From Plectrocnemia conspersa (Eukaryota; Arthropoda; Insecta; Trichoptera; Polycentropodidae): a DNA stretch of 64,000 bases. Shown in pieces: positions 37,310 through 49,302 of this stretch (position 1 is its first letter; every line of letters starts with the position of its first letter). The notes below the pieces were generated by a model, which ran no database searches, had not been told where the DNA came from, and was given only the letters and a program-made list of their open reading frames with translations. Made by a program: the position numbers and the translations under genes. The stretch lies in contig VTFK01000118.1 of the NCBI GenBank assembly GCA_009617715.1, positions 557,374 through 621,373 of the forward strand, written 5' to 3'.

Positions 37310-37450
37310 AGTTAAGCCGCAGCTTTGCATGCGCAGCGGGACGTTTGAGAAGCGCTGGCGGCGAGAAAGAAGACCCTCGAGCTGCTCACATCTGTATGCT
37401 CGTGCTGTTAAGTTAAAAACGTTCATCTGATATACGACGCCCCTGACAAT
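37310..37450. promoter_or_regulatory. GC-rich island with NRF-1/Ewg-like site
   Basis: gcagctttgcatgcgcagcg contains GCATGCGCA, close to the NRF-1/Erect-wing palindrome, within about 140 bp of higher GC. Promoter or enhancer function is a guess; no start-codon exon with a donor was seen next to it. Confidence 0.22.
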
Positions 37451-38317
37451 GGGCTATAAATCCTGTTATCATACTTACTTATTTATATGTGAAGGCAATA
37501 ACTTGTGGTTTTCAGTAGGAATACGGTAGGTGAGTTGTAATGTATAACGACAGGACGAACAGCTTTTGTACGTCTATGTCTTCTTTTTAATTCGCCCGCG
37601 TGTCTTCCGTAAGTGCATATGTAGGTATATATCTACATACTTATTACTTGACAATTCTATAAGGCAGAAATTGTAATGCAGATAATGCTGTATTATTAAA
37701 TATTGGAAAATGTGCAGATTAATTTATGCAAATAAAATTCAGTTGTGGTCGAAAATTTGATTATGAACGAATAACGAATTGATGGTAAAAATAGTTTAAT
37801 TAATTACTGATTGTTTATAATTAGGCATTGAAATATGTCACTGCTTAATTTATATTAATTAGGTGCTGACAGTTTGATTGTAATTAAACATTCACTTCTA
37901 CTAATTCACTCATTATAGATTTAATTTAAGGCAGATAATTTACATATTTGTTTTGAAATTGTTATTCATTAAATGCACAGTGATAAATGTATATGCTATA
38001 TTTTATAAAACATTTATTTAATTAACAAGCTAACTAAGTAAATATACAGTTTAAGAAATTAACTGTGCGCCATTAGATTTTCACTGCAATGACTCAACGG
38101 GTATACCAGAGCGTTTGCGAATATTAATAATTACATTAATATTACAACTAAATTGATACGTTGAAATATTACTATTTTAGATAGGGTTTATTATATTTTA
38201 CGATGTAATATTGTAGGAGCATTGAGCTTTAAGTGTACGTTTAATACGGCCGTGACAATTAATAATCCCGAAAAGTACAAGGTTTGTTGATATTTATTTT
38301 TTATGGTTATGGTATCG

Positions 38318-38620
38318 GGTTTCTAACCCCTTTGGGGTGTGACTTCGCAGCCACTAAGACGCAGGTAGAAACTAGTGAGAATTTTATTAGATTATATTAC
38401 ATATTGCGGCAGACTATGAAGGGCAAGATCGTTATTTTCTGAGCAGAGGTGGAGAAGTTAGCGAAGGGATGATGTCGATGGAAGATCCTCAGAGTTCTGG
38501 TTAGTGTGGCAGTATCGCAGTGGTTGATCCCTCTCTGCTGCGGCACTCGTATGGATGAAGCTCGAGATGTGAGCATCCATAACCGTATGTTGTCAGCGTC
38601 TGCCGAAGTCTGCCAGTTCC
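38318..38620 (+). repeat. Dispersed repeat R, copy R3
   Basis: Third R copy: 'aacccctttggggtgtgacttcgcagcc', 'ttttattagatta', 'ttgcggcagacta', 'gaagatcctcagagttctgg'. Followed after ~125 bp by repeat F copy 1. Confidence 0.6.
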
Positions 38621-38744
38621 TCCCTGGAGACTAGACTTATGTATTCAGGCTTGCAAAGCAAAAACCAATCACAATCATGCAGCGATCATCCAGCATATCG
38701 TTGCGCTCGCTTCTAAGAACAATGAAATAAGTATACGCCTTTAG

Positions 38745-38945
38745 AAAGTGACATTTGCTTGATGGACAACTCCGAGATCGAATTGTGCTATTTGTCTTCC
38801 AGTGATATATTGTTTATCGTGTCCGTTTCGTAACAAAGAAATATTCATTCAATGCACCGGAGAATCCTTGCGTGTTATTTATGGGGGAACTCTTTTTTTC
38901 TAGTCGTAACAAGTCATAACGAGAGCCTTTGTGTGATCCCACTAT
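38745..38945 (+). repeat. Dispersed repeat F, copy 1
   Basis: Aligned with 52998-53161 plus 53424-53470: 'cttgatggaca.ctccgag.tcgaatt', 'ttgtcttcc.gtgatatattgttt', 'gtgtgttattt' and 'ttttctagtcgtaac'. Here it is uninterrupted, so it supplies the pre-insertion state for the hAT MITE in copy 2. Class unknown. Confidence 0.6.
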
Positions 38946-39359
38946 GGTGTAGTTTATCCTTATTGATGAATAATCACTTTTGATCACAGATTTTAACGCG
39001 AGTATTGAAAATAGGACCCCCACAATGGCTATAAAATATGAGAAAATTGTTTCGTGAATATGGAAAGAAAAAGTAACGTTTTGACTAAGAAATGAGCGGA
39101 AAACCACTCTTTGTTACTATTTAATTCATTCGTTTTAATAGGCTACAACGGATTATATAAGATTTATTTTGAAGATGTAGTCACGCCAATTTTCTTTCTA
39201 CTGTCGATCATGATCACGGTGTTACGATGTTGCCGTTTATATTTCTGTATCATCTGGAATTTAAACGTCTAATTATAAAGATAAGCACAGATTTCTTAAA
39301 AATATCTCTTATTTATTTAAATAAAATCGCTTTAAATATCATATATACATTTATAGTGT

Positions 39360-40480
39360 AGGTGGTGCATTAACTACCATCACAATTCACCGCGAATGTA
39401 TAATTTTTTCCACATTAAAAAATCCAAACTATTCATTACATACCTGGCAAATAACAGTGCCGTTTGTAGTGCATTAACACTTTTCTCTGTGTGTGAAATT
39501 AGCCTCGCGGTCATAGGACTCACGAAGGAGGCGTTATAATGAGAGACCCGCACACAAAGGGTTGACGTCTGTAAGTACCACCTCGATTGATGCAATATGC
39601 ATTCGCAGGGTTTAATTTGCCGTCCATAAATAATGTGGCGATCATAAAATTTCCTTTTGCCTTTTACACCCCTACTTTAAGGCTATAGGGCGACAACGCT
39701 ATGCATTAACGACTCCGTTGCGCCCCGTAATGAGCAGTAATAAATATGGTTATGTGTGGATGGAATGGTGTTTGAATTTTTATGACTTATCGTTGGTATG
39801 GTATCAGTGTAGTAAAAATATTAACAAATGGAAAAATAACACAATGTCATATGTAAGGATTGTGATTTATGATAAATTTCGATATCATCATTATGATAGT
39901 TACTAATAATATGTATGTCAGTGTTTTTTAATTATATTTTATGATTCTAAAACCAGGTAAACCTGTAAGAAACTATATATGCGTACTAAAATACGATTTA
40001 CAGCATATGAATAGATCGAAGAGGTAAAGAATCACCAGTTATCCAACACGAACGAAACACCGTTCGGGTTTTTCACCTTTTTGTAAAACATTCATCAGGC
40101 TCTCCTCCACCCACGGCGATACCATCCGTTTCACCATGGCCGGCTATCGTTTACAAGGGCCATTTTTCACGAAGGCACACAACGAGCATTGTTTATAACG
40201 AAGGCCCCGTAATTGCGCTCTTGTCTGATCTCGGGGGCCCAAGGCGCCGTGGGCCGACCCCTCGCCTCGACACACGAAAGAAACTATTAATTTATACATT
40301 CTAATTAATGGCCTTATTGATAAAGTTGTTTCCGAAGTGTCCGATTGGTAGGAGAGATTGTAAATTGCCGGGTTAACCGCCTATAAAACGATGATTTATG
40401 TATTCCTTCGGTGTGTCGGCCGTTGAAGCCGTGGCGTAATTGTAGCGGCCCACTGCATCGGTGAAGATCATGTTACTACG
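39360..40480. promoter_or_regulatory. Extended GC-elevated block, candidate cis-regulatory region
   Basis: Two richer parts (39360-39730 and 40080-40480). The second has clustered homeodomain-type sites in 'attaatttatac' and 'ctaattaatggcc', tttacaa and ttgtttataac forkhead-like sites, and long GC runs (gggggcccaaggcgccgtgggccg). No sustained protein-like frame. This is among the strongest enhancer-like stretches by composition. Confidence 0.3.
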
Positions 40481-41520
40481 ACAAATCGTCAATGTACAGT
40501 TTTAATTATGCTTATTGACCCCTGATAATTTGATGCGAATATTACTGCTTATAGAATAATCGAAATAGATCAGCAAAAAAATTTGTATAAAGTTACGCGT
40601 TAAAGATACAAAATGATCTGCATAATGCTGATCTGTAACTCTGCTGTAATCTTGCTCTCAGAGGTTGCTTCTCTATTCCTTAATATCTCTCCAGAGTCTG
40701 TTTCTCTCTTTATCAACGTATTTCTATATAAATATTTTTTTTATTGGCAGTGATTGTGCTTTAGTGTCATATTCAGTGTCTGCACGATTTCCATTCTTGG
40801 CGCTGATCTTTTGTAGTACTAATATTTATCTTCCGTTGTGTAATGTATAGCCGTAACTTTCGTATCGGGTTGATACTTATGTGGTGTGGGAGATTTTTCT
40901 TTTTGTTGTTTAAGTAGTCATTATGGTGACCTTTCAATTTCTGATTAGTGGCGCAAAGGTTGAAAGCCCCCACAGTTTCAAAGTTAAAATCACATTGTTT
41001 TAACGTTAAAAAAACACCAATAAAAGACTTTAATTTATCTTAAAATAATTAAATTTATCATTTTTTATTTGTATTTCTTAAGCGTTTAATAAATTTTAAC
41101 TCATTTTATTTTTTTAATTTACTTAACATATACATAGAATAGTATAAAGTGATATTTTCCAAATCAAAGCTCTCAGCTATTAGACTTACTATTCCTGACT
41201 GCTTAAAAACTTCTAAACTATTTTAGTTTATTGAGCTTTATTGCACATATAAGAAGCAATAATATTATTCAAAGCTAAAACATATTATTGTATCAATAAA
41301 AATTATGTAGACTCTTTTATCTTGTTTTACAGTCAAGAATTAAACTTAATTTCTTCCCTCTTTATTGCTCATCATAAAATTTTAATTAAAGAAAATCTTT
41401 AACTTTAAAAAAAATTTAAATACAAAAATTGATTGTTTGCTATTCTCTGACAATATTAAATAGATCTTTAATTTTAATACAGATTTCTTGCATACAACTA
41501 TATGTACATACATACATATA
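40481..41520. other. Non-coding stretch
   Basis: AT-rich; no gene or element end supported before the Tigger element at 41521. Confidence 0.45.
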
Positions 41521-42613
41521 CAGGCGGCCCTCGATTTTTGCACATAATTGGTTCCTGAAAATGTGTGCGAATGTTGAATGTTCGAAAGTCGAGGGAAGTA
41601 AAAAAATTAAAATTGTGTGTATTTTAAAATATTTATTTATCAAGTAAATATAAGATTTTTAAGATGCGTTTAAGAGACACGTTTAAGTGGGTTTTGCGGG
41701 TATTTCCTTTGAAAAGTTATTAAGAGTTAACTGTTTTCCACTATTCTTTTTATTTTCTTCATATAGTATTTTATAACATGCGTTTTTATTGATTGCCGTA
41801 CGCACTTGAAATATGCGTTCTCAATTGGGATCACAATCTTCCATAATTTTTAAAAATTTGCCAAGGTGCGTGAAGGCTTCATTCATATTTTTCATTGTTA
41901 ATGAGTTTTTCAAAATAAACCTGTCTCATTTACATTAAATATTTGGCTAGAGGAATATTCTCCATCTTCAATAATTTTTGATAATTAGAAAATAAATTCT
42001 TTTGAAGCATCTTTATCCGCATCAGCCGATTCTCCAGTGAATTTAATATTATGAAAAGAATACCTCATTTTAAAATTGTAAAACCAACCGTTACTTGCTT
42101 GAAAAACCGTGTTAAAATATTTTTTTAATCTATCCTTCCAATCTTTGTGCAAACTAAGAGCTTTTGCTTGAATAATTTAAACACTCAGAGGGACATCTTT
42201 TTGATGTTGGTCATCGATCAACGATGACAAAGATTTTCCATTTCATCTATGTTTTTTTTTTGATGTGTTTTTTTGGAAACATATCTTTAAAGATTGTGGA
42301 AATATATCTTTATTTTCCACAATTTTGGACGTATTCCTTAATTATATTTTTATTTTGCAAAATTGAACATATCGTAGACCTGTTTGTATCATACGAACGT
42401 CCGAAGTAAAAAATTCACCACTATCAGAACGTCTAATAATTTCAATCTTTGTCTTGAATCGTGTGAAGTTTATTAGTCCTTGATTTATTTTTGTTCATAT
42501 CAACACAAGTGTTTCCGTTTCTCACTCATATTTATATTTTATTTAATTTTTTTTTTTTAATTTTTTTTTAAATGTGCGAAATAGCGAATTGTGCGAAAGT
42601 CGAGGGCTGCCTG
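41521..42613 (-). mobile_element. pogo/Tigger element, internally deleted
   Basis: Ends are caggcggccctcga and tcgagggctgcctg (inverted, about 13 of 14), flanked by TA on both sides (41519-41520, 42614-42615), the Tc1/mariner target. At about 1.1 kb it is well short of an autonomous Tigger. Transposase remnants lie on the minus strand between the ends, with the middle of the catalytic domain missing. It is therefore a deletion derivative that would depend on a full-length relative. Confidence 0.88.
41690..42470 (-). pseudogene. Tigger transposase, N- and C-terminal pieces
   Basis: Minus-strand pieces in family order. A helix-turn-helix start (KTKIEIIRRSDSGE, about 42460-42420); a CENP-B-type DNA-binding segment with IIQAKALSLHKDWKDRLKKY then GWFYNFKMRYSFHNIKFTGE and SADADKDASKEF (about 42180-41995); then QIFNVNETGLF (about 41945-41915), matching the first catalytic motif NVDETGL but with Asn in place of the catalytic Asp. 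The rest of the DDE domain is absent. The frame resumes with the family's C-terminal region (KIMEDCDPN, then ERIFQVRTAINKNACYKILY, about 41860-41750). Stops and frameshifts throughout. It cannot encode an active enzyme. Confidence 0.85.
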
Positions 42614-43299
42614 TATGTATAAACTAGACATCAAACATCGGATTCTAGACTCAAGTTTTATTTTGTACCGTCTCAGAATCTTATCTCAGTTCTTGTAATT
42701 CCTCAATAACCAGTTATTGTAATTGAGCCCAACTTAAATTTTTTCGCGAAATGGTGTACAATTTAAAAATATCTCTTTTGAAAATTCACAAATTTATCAA
42801 AAAACTAGTATAACAAAATAAATCATATCAATGTTCTTATGTATAAATATTGGCTCACGCAAAAAAGATTTACCTTAATTCTTTGAAATAAATTGCTCAT
42901 TTAGATTTATCTGAATCTTTTTACAGGATTATTTGATCTAATTATTCACATGCCAAGAAAGTAATTTTGGTTGCTGTTTTACAGTGTGACTTTTAATGAC
43001 AATCGAGTCGTAAAAATTTTTCGAGACGTTTTATTATGATTACCTGCTATTGAGATGTGTTTTATTTAGCTTTGGATATCAAAATATATGAACGATTTTT
43101 CATCCAAAAGTACAATACAAAATTATACTTAAAATTATTATTCAGAATTAAATGTAAACTTTTTAATGGATCACCGTATATTTGCACGGTATAAATGACA
43201 AACATAGTTATTCAGACCCCACCCAGAAGTTACCCATATATCAAACACACATGACAGAAGTCGGTTACAAATTTGAATAGGCGTTTGTCAATCATCGAT
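42614..43299. other. AT-rich non-coding stretch
   Basis: Nothing supported. Confidence 0.45.
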
Positions 43300-43790
43300 G
43301 ACAACCTTCTCTATAATACACATAAAGTCAATTGGCCACAAGTGCAATCCGGTAAAGTGCTAATTGAATGCTCCATTTGGCGATGGACATTCGCCGGTAT
43401 GGAGAGAGAGAGAGAGAGTGACACCGGGATTTATGGCCGATTTAGTCACCCCGATGTTGATTGCTGCGCTGAACGACATGTCTTTGTGTGTCGCGATTGG
43501 CAAATCGCCCCGGATCGCCCATTGATATTGATGGCGTTCGCGCCATTTGACATTGCTGCTTTCGTGACTGTTTCGTTGTGGCTGATGGTGATTGACGTGG
43601 GCCATTTTCTCGGAATTGATTCGTGGCAACTCGCTTTCGAGACCCGGCACTAATGCACCGAGACGGTTATATAACCATGTCCGTGCATATAAACAACAAT
43701 CAAACGCGACGCCATTAGCTCGCTCGGTGTATAGAGACGTTAGCTACGGAGCGAAATCACGTTTGATGTTTCGTAACTGAGCGGCTAATT
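43300..43790. promoter_or_regulatory. Candidate Polycomb response element / enhancer
   Basis: An uninterrupted GA run (43401-43418, a GAF/Pipsqueak-type site) is followed within 320 bp by five Pho-type GCCAT cores on either strand: 43433-43437, 43531-43535, 43542-43546, 43601-43605, 43711-43715. GAGA plus Pho clusters characterise Polycomb response elements in flies. A TTTATGGCCGA at 43430 also occurs at 5897. A 126-codon plus-strand frame (43273-43653) and a 96-codon minus-strand one overlap; neither has a recognised motif, and both probably reflect the GC content. Confidence 0.35.
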
Positions 43791-44293
43791 TATGCCGTTG
43801 TGATCATGGGATGCAATTGTAAATATGTCACTCTGATTTGCCTGTTTGTTTTAAAACGACTAAAATATGTGAAAAGTATTTTTTTTTTTAAAAAGTCACT
43901 GTTTTAATGATATCAGAACCTCTTAATACCTCTGGATACAATACATCAGATAGAAAAATCGTATTCAAAAATAGAAGACTTTTTAAATAAGGTAATTAAT
44001 AATAATTTTACCTTTGATTAGTTTTTCACTAATTCTAAAGTACAAGGATCCAATCTAGATACTGTGATATTCTAGGTTTTTTTTTATCAAAGACACATGC
44101 GGCGATTAAGAACTCGGAATATTTATTATATGCTAATAGCTTGAAAGTGTTTCAGAGTATTCGCACATTTTTGGATTCGCTTTCTTTGCAAAAAAACCTG
44201 GAGTCGCTGTGAAGGCGATCCATCGACAACCGACTATCTTTCAGTCACGTTGTTTAATTTTTTTAGCTTCCTTTGCCAGGCGGAATTCTCTTA

Positions 44294-45130
44294 TGCTTGC
44301 ACTACACTCTCTGGAAGTTGTCCGTTCAATTTACGCAAAATCTTTGTCGGCTTTTGCAAAATGCCATAAGGCATAAAAATGATACTTCAGAATACGAACC
44401 CCACATCTGTGACTATCCTAGAATTTGTCCCCATCGATTCTAAATAAGAATTCGTTATGGTGTTACAGTCATATAAACCGATCTAGGAAAATACATAAGG
44501 ATATTCGAAACGATTTTTTAACAAAATCAAGAACAACTAATTATTTTTTAAAAATTTAATTTTATATGAAAAAAAAAATATAATAACGATTTCTGTTAGA
44601 AGAATATACTATCAAAAATATAATCAATCTCTTTAGGTGCCATAAAATATTCGAAGATGTCAGTAAGAGTCTGTTGAAGTCCTCGATAAGCATGTGGTAT
44701 TATAACTTGACCATGTGACCACGATGCAGCGCTCGACATGCGTGTTGATCATAGGACGCCTACGCGCATACTAAAATTGAATCGAGTTACTCGTTCTACC
44801 TCAGTTTGCGAAACACCATATCATTATCTCTCTCAATCTCGTCACTTAACAGGCGAGAGAGCGAAAGGGGAAGTTTCTCACCGCTCGCGCTCGAAAGAGC
44901 AGCTCCGACTTCGGTACCTTTGACTCCGGTCCTTTTGCCGACAATGTTCGGAAGTGCTCGAAGCTAGCCAAGTCGACTGAATTACCCCCACCTTACTTCC
45001 CCTTCTCGGTTGCTCCGGACAACTTCAGAGAGATTTTAGAGCGAGCAGAACCGAACTCGACTGAAGTAACCCACTATATTCTCCGTCCTTGACCAAGCTT
45101 GACCAACTTCCAGAGAGTGTAGTGCAGGCA
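44294..45130 (+). mobile_element. PIF/Harbinger-like element A
   Basis: Terminal inverted repeats of about 27 bp, one mismatch (tg(c/t)ttgcactacactctc.. at left; complement at right), flanked by TTA on both sides (44291-44293, 45131-45133). A 3-bp TTA duplication is the PIF/Harbinger signature. It is 837 bp, non-autonomous. The right ~480 bp is shared with B, C and D and contains a GAGA-rich core plus the frame ILKLNRVTRSTSVCETPYHY (ATG at 44738). It is uninterrupted at the site where D carries a retroelement. It sits in or beside a LINE relic. Confidence 0.85.
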
Positions 45131-45435
45131 TTATAGTTTAGACGAAGGTGTTTAAAGCAAAAATTCGGAGTACCGTTCGAGCAGGGATTGAGATTTTCTA
45201 TGCACATTACCAAATTTGCGATAAGGCGTCGAGGATGCTCAGTTTCATTATGCGGAGCGCGTTTCATTTTAACAATTTATTGACAATTTTAATTTATGGC
45301 ATCCTAAAATATGTCTCCATCGTATGGAATTTCAGAGAACAAAGTACTCCTTGTTATTGTAGAAAATCCAATGATTTTTTAGATGAATCTATAAGAGGAG
45401 CACTTATTTGTATCCCAGTGAGCTTTTGCTAGAAG
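45131..45435 (+). pseudogene. Non-LTR retrotransposon reverse-transcriptase relic
   Basis: The plus-strand frame includes ICDKASRMLSFIMRSAFHF, then NNLLTILIYGILKYVSIVWN. This matches the segment late in the LINE reverse transcriptase with KA.RMLGFI.R...F followed by LY.SLVR.ILEY.S.VW.P, typical of jockey-like families. The strand-transfer and YADD catalytic motifs are not present here. A possible continuation left of element A (about 44160-44240, LQKNLESL-like) suggests A landed inside this LINE, but that part is weak. Frame ends at the stop near 45430. Confidence 0.6.
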
Positions 45436-46099
45436 CGTTGGTATTCTAGGTGGAATCAAAAATCCGTCAATGCTCGGCGATTTCTAGTTGCGTGTTTTAA
45501 TTTTAGCTAGCTTGTTTTTATAATGGTACCATGACACATTGGGGAAACCTGTTGAGTCATGATGGTAAGATTTAAAAAAATATATGTTATAGCAGTTAGG
45601 TAGGTACAAATATGAAGAGACAAAGAGACGTCATCACTAGTCTAAAAAAACTATGTAGCGTTCATTGTCATTGCCAAAAATTAACATTTTCGTAGCACTA
45701 CCAAAAAATAAATCCCCTTTTCCGCAATTAAAGAGTAGTTCATACATGAATATGATTTTATTTAAAAAATTGCGTGTAATAATATTCTAGATTAGAACCC
45801 ATGGGTCAAAAAGTAAGCCACAACGCCATAACAACTAGCCTACTTAACTTTCTTTAGATGAGTTTTTGACTCCAGATTTGGACCGGTCAACTATATAAAA
45901 CTCATTATTAAAACTGACATACAAGAAAGATGAACGACCACTACAATTTTTTAAATAAATAATATGATAAATGGAGCTGCGCAGCGTCAGCTTTCATGAC
46001 TTTTGTAGGTAGTATAATATATATTTTTTATTTGTGATTCCCCTCTTTTACGAAACAGTAACTTTAAAATATTGTTCGTTTTATATTGGGTTGGGTCAC
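45436..46099. other. Non-coding stretch
   Basis: No gene or element end recognised. Confidence 0.4.
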
Positions 46100-46520
46100 A
46101 CTATGGTCTTATAATTTCTGGGTATTGAAGCAGCCGCCACGCGCTTTAATTTGTCATCCGCTATCGACGTCCCATTTATCGGTCACGAAAATTCAATGAT
46201 CGGTCGTAATTGATTTTTTCCGCCGTGATCGTCTTTATTGAAAATGATGGCTTCATTCATCATCATCTCGCGTATTGACAGCCGTAACGTCACTCGTTAG
46301 CGGCCGCGTGGGATTGACGGCTCCATTGTGCCTCCATGCACATGCTATGTAGCTCTGCGAATCTATTCTCTATACATTTTTTTTCACAACATAACATCAG
46401 CTGCTTATATCGTTAATCTCCAGCCCGTCACCCACTCCCCTGACTAGTCATCCCGAATGATTGACATGACGCTTTCGACTGTGACGCCGGCACAATGAGC
46501 GTCTGTGGGCAGAGCCAAAA
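46100..46520. promoter_or_regulatory. GC-elevated block, candidate enhancer
   Basis: Single-copy; includes tttatcggtcacg, cggtcgtaattgatt, several catcat/attcattc sites and cgttagcggccgcgtggg. No frame. Function inferred only. Confidence 0.25.
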
Positions 46521-47631
46521 CCGTTTTCATAACATGTCACACACCGCAAACACTCGGCCTATTCATTATTATTATACGCCCATTTTTGATACGATGCAAT
46601 TGTTCGACTCGAACAATCTATTGGAAGGGAACCATATAGCCGAAAAGTGAAACGTGAGATGAAAGTGAATGCACCCTAAAATGTATAATGTTCAGCACCC
46701 CTGTAACGCACGGAAGACGTAGGTCTGAATCACGTCGTCCAGATAATTGAGAAATTGCATGTGTTTATATTATAGTTATGACTAGCAAAATGGATGAGAT
46801 AGGCACTCAAGCCCCCTATGCGTGTATTTGGCACGAAATACATCAATCGTAAAACCGACAATCGATCAAAATAACTATAGACTTATAGCTTTATTGTCAG
46901 ACCGTTATAACATTTTTAAGATGTTTTACCCTGCAGTACTTTTTTCAGTATTTTGACGAGACAAGTCCAGAGTTAATAATGGACATCCAAAGGTAGTTTG
47001 TTATGACAGTATGTATCATTGCTTCTAAAATGAAATATAAGTCGCTCATTATGTATAAAAAAACGTGGACATCCCTGTCATATCGTTGTCCTCAATAAAA
47101 TGGGCAAACAACATCTGACGACTAGAACCGATTGTCAATAGAAACTAGTTATAAATATTGATAGCTGTCACTTTTTATATTGAGATTGACATATAATCTA
47201 TATTGTCGTATAATAACATTTTTGTTATATACTACATATCTTTGTGCCAATTCGTCCTGAAATGGTCACGTTGTATAGTGTAAAAATTTCAGCTTTTACA
47301 AAATTACTGTAGTGTATAGAAGGGGTAGGTATAAGGCGAACTGTAACGAAAGTGCAACAATGCGCCCGCCAATTGGACGTCAGTCAAGTGCACCATCTGC
47401 TAGAGGGGAAAAATGGAAATGTGGCAATCAGAGCGCTTAAATGCCCTTCCGGTCACCGCGAGCGACATGTGAAAACCAATTATGTCTCGCGTCACTCAAA
47501 ATGTAACGACCTGCTCTCGTTCTGTATCATTGAGCGTGCAACATAGTTACAGGGGTGTATTCAATTTATTTTATAAAATTTAGCAGCAAAAAAAAAGATC
47601 GAATAAAAAAAAACAAAAGTTGACACACTAT
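46521..47631. other. Non-coding stretch
   Basis: Moderately AT-rich. No element end or protein-like frame supported. Confidence 0.4.
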
Positions 47632-49166
47632 TACCCGCACTTCACTCTCCGAAAGTTGTCCTAGTGGAAGTTCGACCGAAGTCGGTCAAGGTCGCAGTTT
47701 TTCGAATAGCGTTCGCACAGCCGGGAATTTCATACGCGTGCACGCTTCTCAACCTCGCGTATTATAACTACGTGCGTGTTTTAAACACAAAAAAAATTAA
47801 AGCCAAATGGAGAAAAAGGAGATGGTGGATGATTGCAATGCACCGGAATAGATCAATGTTAGTAAATAATAGTAAATAAGACATTTTATGTTGAATCGAG
47901 GCTTCACTGTCACTAATAAATAATAAACAGGAAACGTTCAAGTGTGCAACTAATGAATAATTTCTATTATTTTTTTTAAGGAAAAGTATGGAAAGTCAAT
48001 TTGCTGAATTGAGATTTTATATACAATATATAGCTTAGGTTTTCTCTTTATGATACATGCAAAATTGACTGCGGATTTTTGCGGTTTTAACACATTGCAT
48101 ACCTTAAAATGTATTATTCTTAAAATGGGACGGGGCTTAGTCGCGAAAGTTACGACCTAAAAATTTGTTCAGAATCACCAAATATACATATTTAAAAAAA
48201 AAAACGATACCGGGTATGATAAAATGCTAGTCAAATACTTTTTCTTAATATAAAACAGCAAATTTGTGACATATACAATTTTTTTTTTTACGCTACGCGG
48301 CTAAATTTTTTTATTACGCTACGCACGGCCGTTAAACACGGAATTCCTCTTCCTCGGGCCTACAATTAAAGAAATGTTAACGTCAAATTTAAAATACAGT
48401 TTTGTAATGATTGTAATTTTAATAATATGGTTACCGTGGTAAAATCAGTAAACGTCAAATTGTGGATCGCGTACTAATGAAATAAAATAAAATTTGTTTG
48501 GAATGACTAAATATATACATATTTAAAAAAACGATACCGAGTATGATAAAATGCTAGTCAAATACTTTTTCTTAATAAAACAACAAAATTTGTGACATAT
48601 ACAATTTTTTTTTTTTTACGCTACGCGGCGAAATTCGCACGACCGTTCAACACGGAATTCCTATTCCTCGGGCCTACAATTAAAGAAATACTTTAAATAA
48701 TTGTATTTTTTAGCACTTATAATATTATATATTTGACTAAGAGCACTTATGGAATCAACTAAAGTGGTGAAATAATTTTGGCCGTCCAGATCGGCAAAAA
48801 ATACCAAACAGTGGCGCGATCGTGAAGACGCCCATATTAAAATTGAATCGTTCTATCTCAGTTTGCGATAAACCATCTCTATCTCTCTCTCGTCACGCGA
48901 GAGCGAAAGGGGAAGTATCTCGCCGCTCGCGCTCGAAGCGTCTTCGGTATTACTTTGAAAGCGAGGGAATTTTCGGAGGCGACGAAGTCGGCCGCCTCGA
49001 CCAAAATTACCCCCCCAGTTTACCTCCCGTTCGCGGTGACCTCGGAGAACTTGCGAGATTTTAGCGCGGGGACAACCGAGCTCGACCGAAGTAAGCCCGA
49101 ATTTTCACATTATATTTCCCGTCCTTGGCCAACTGTCGCCTACTTTCGGAGAGTGAAGTGGAAGCA
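47632..49166 (+). mobile_element. PIF/Harbinger-like element B
   Basis: Terminal repeats (tacccgcacttcactctcc at left; complement of a diverged copy at right) with a 3-bp duplication (tat). It is 1535 bp and aligns end to end with C in reverse orientation. Left part: a plus-strand frame (47664-47879) ends in KAKWRKRRWWMIAMHRNRS, resembling the RRWW-containing N-terminus of some insect Harbinger transposases. Middle: a ~210-bp block (about 48160-48375) is repeated at about 48490-48695; C has only one copy. Right: the GAGA-rich core with the frame LKLNRSISVCDKPSLSLSRH, which has no ATG. No DDE catalytic region remains. Confidence 0.8.
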
Positions 49167-49302
49167 TATAACAGGGTCGGAAACATAATTTTGACATAGG
49201 CGGGTCAAATAATTTTTTTTTATAGGTACAGATGGATTTTTTAAGATATATGTTTATATCAATTCATTATTTTTTAATATAATATTTTTAATATATATAG
49301 AG

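Noticed and set aside
43273..43653. 126-codon plus-strand frame
   Set aside because: Starts without clear context, overlaps a 96-codon opposite frame and contains the GA microsatellite.
47629..49169. Element B using TTA like its relatives
   Set aside because: Its flanks match as TAT on both sides when aligned to family ends; the 3-bp length agrees, but the exact target is left open.
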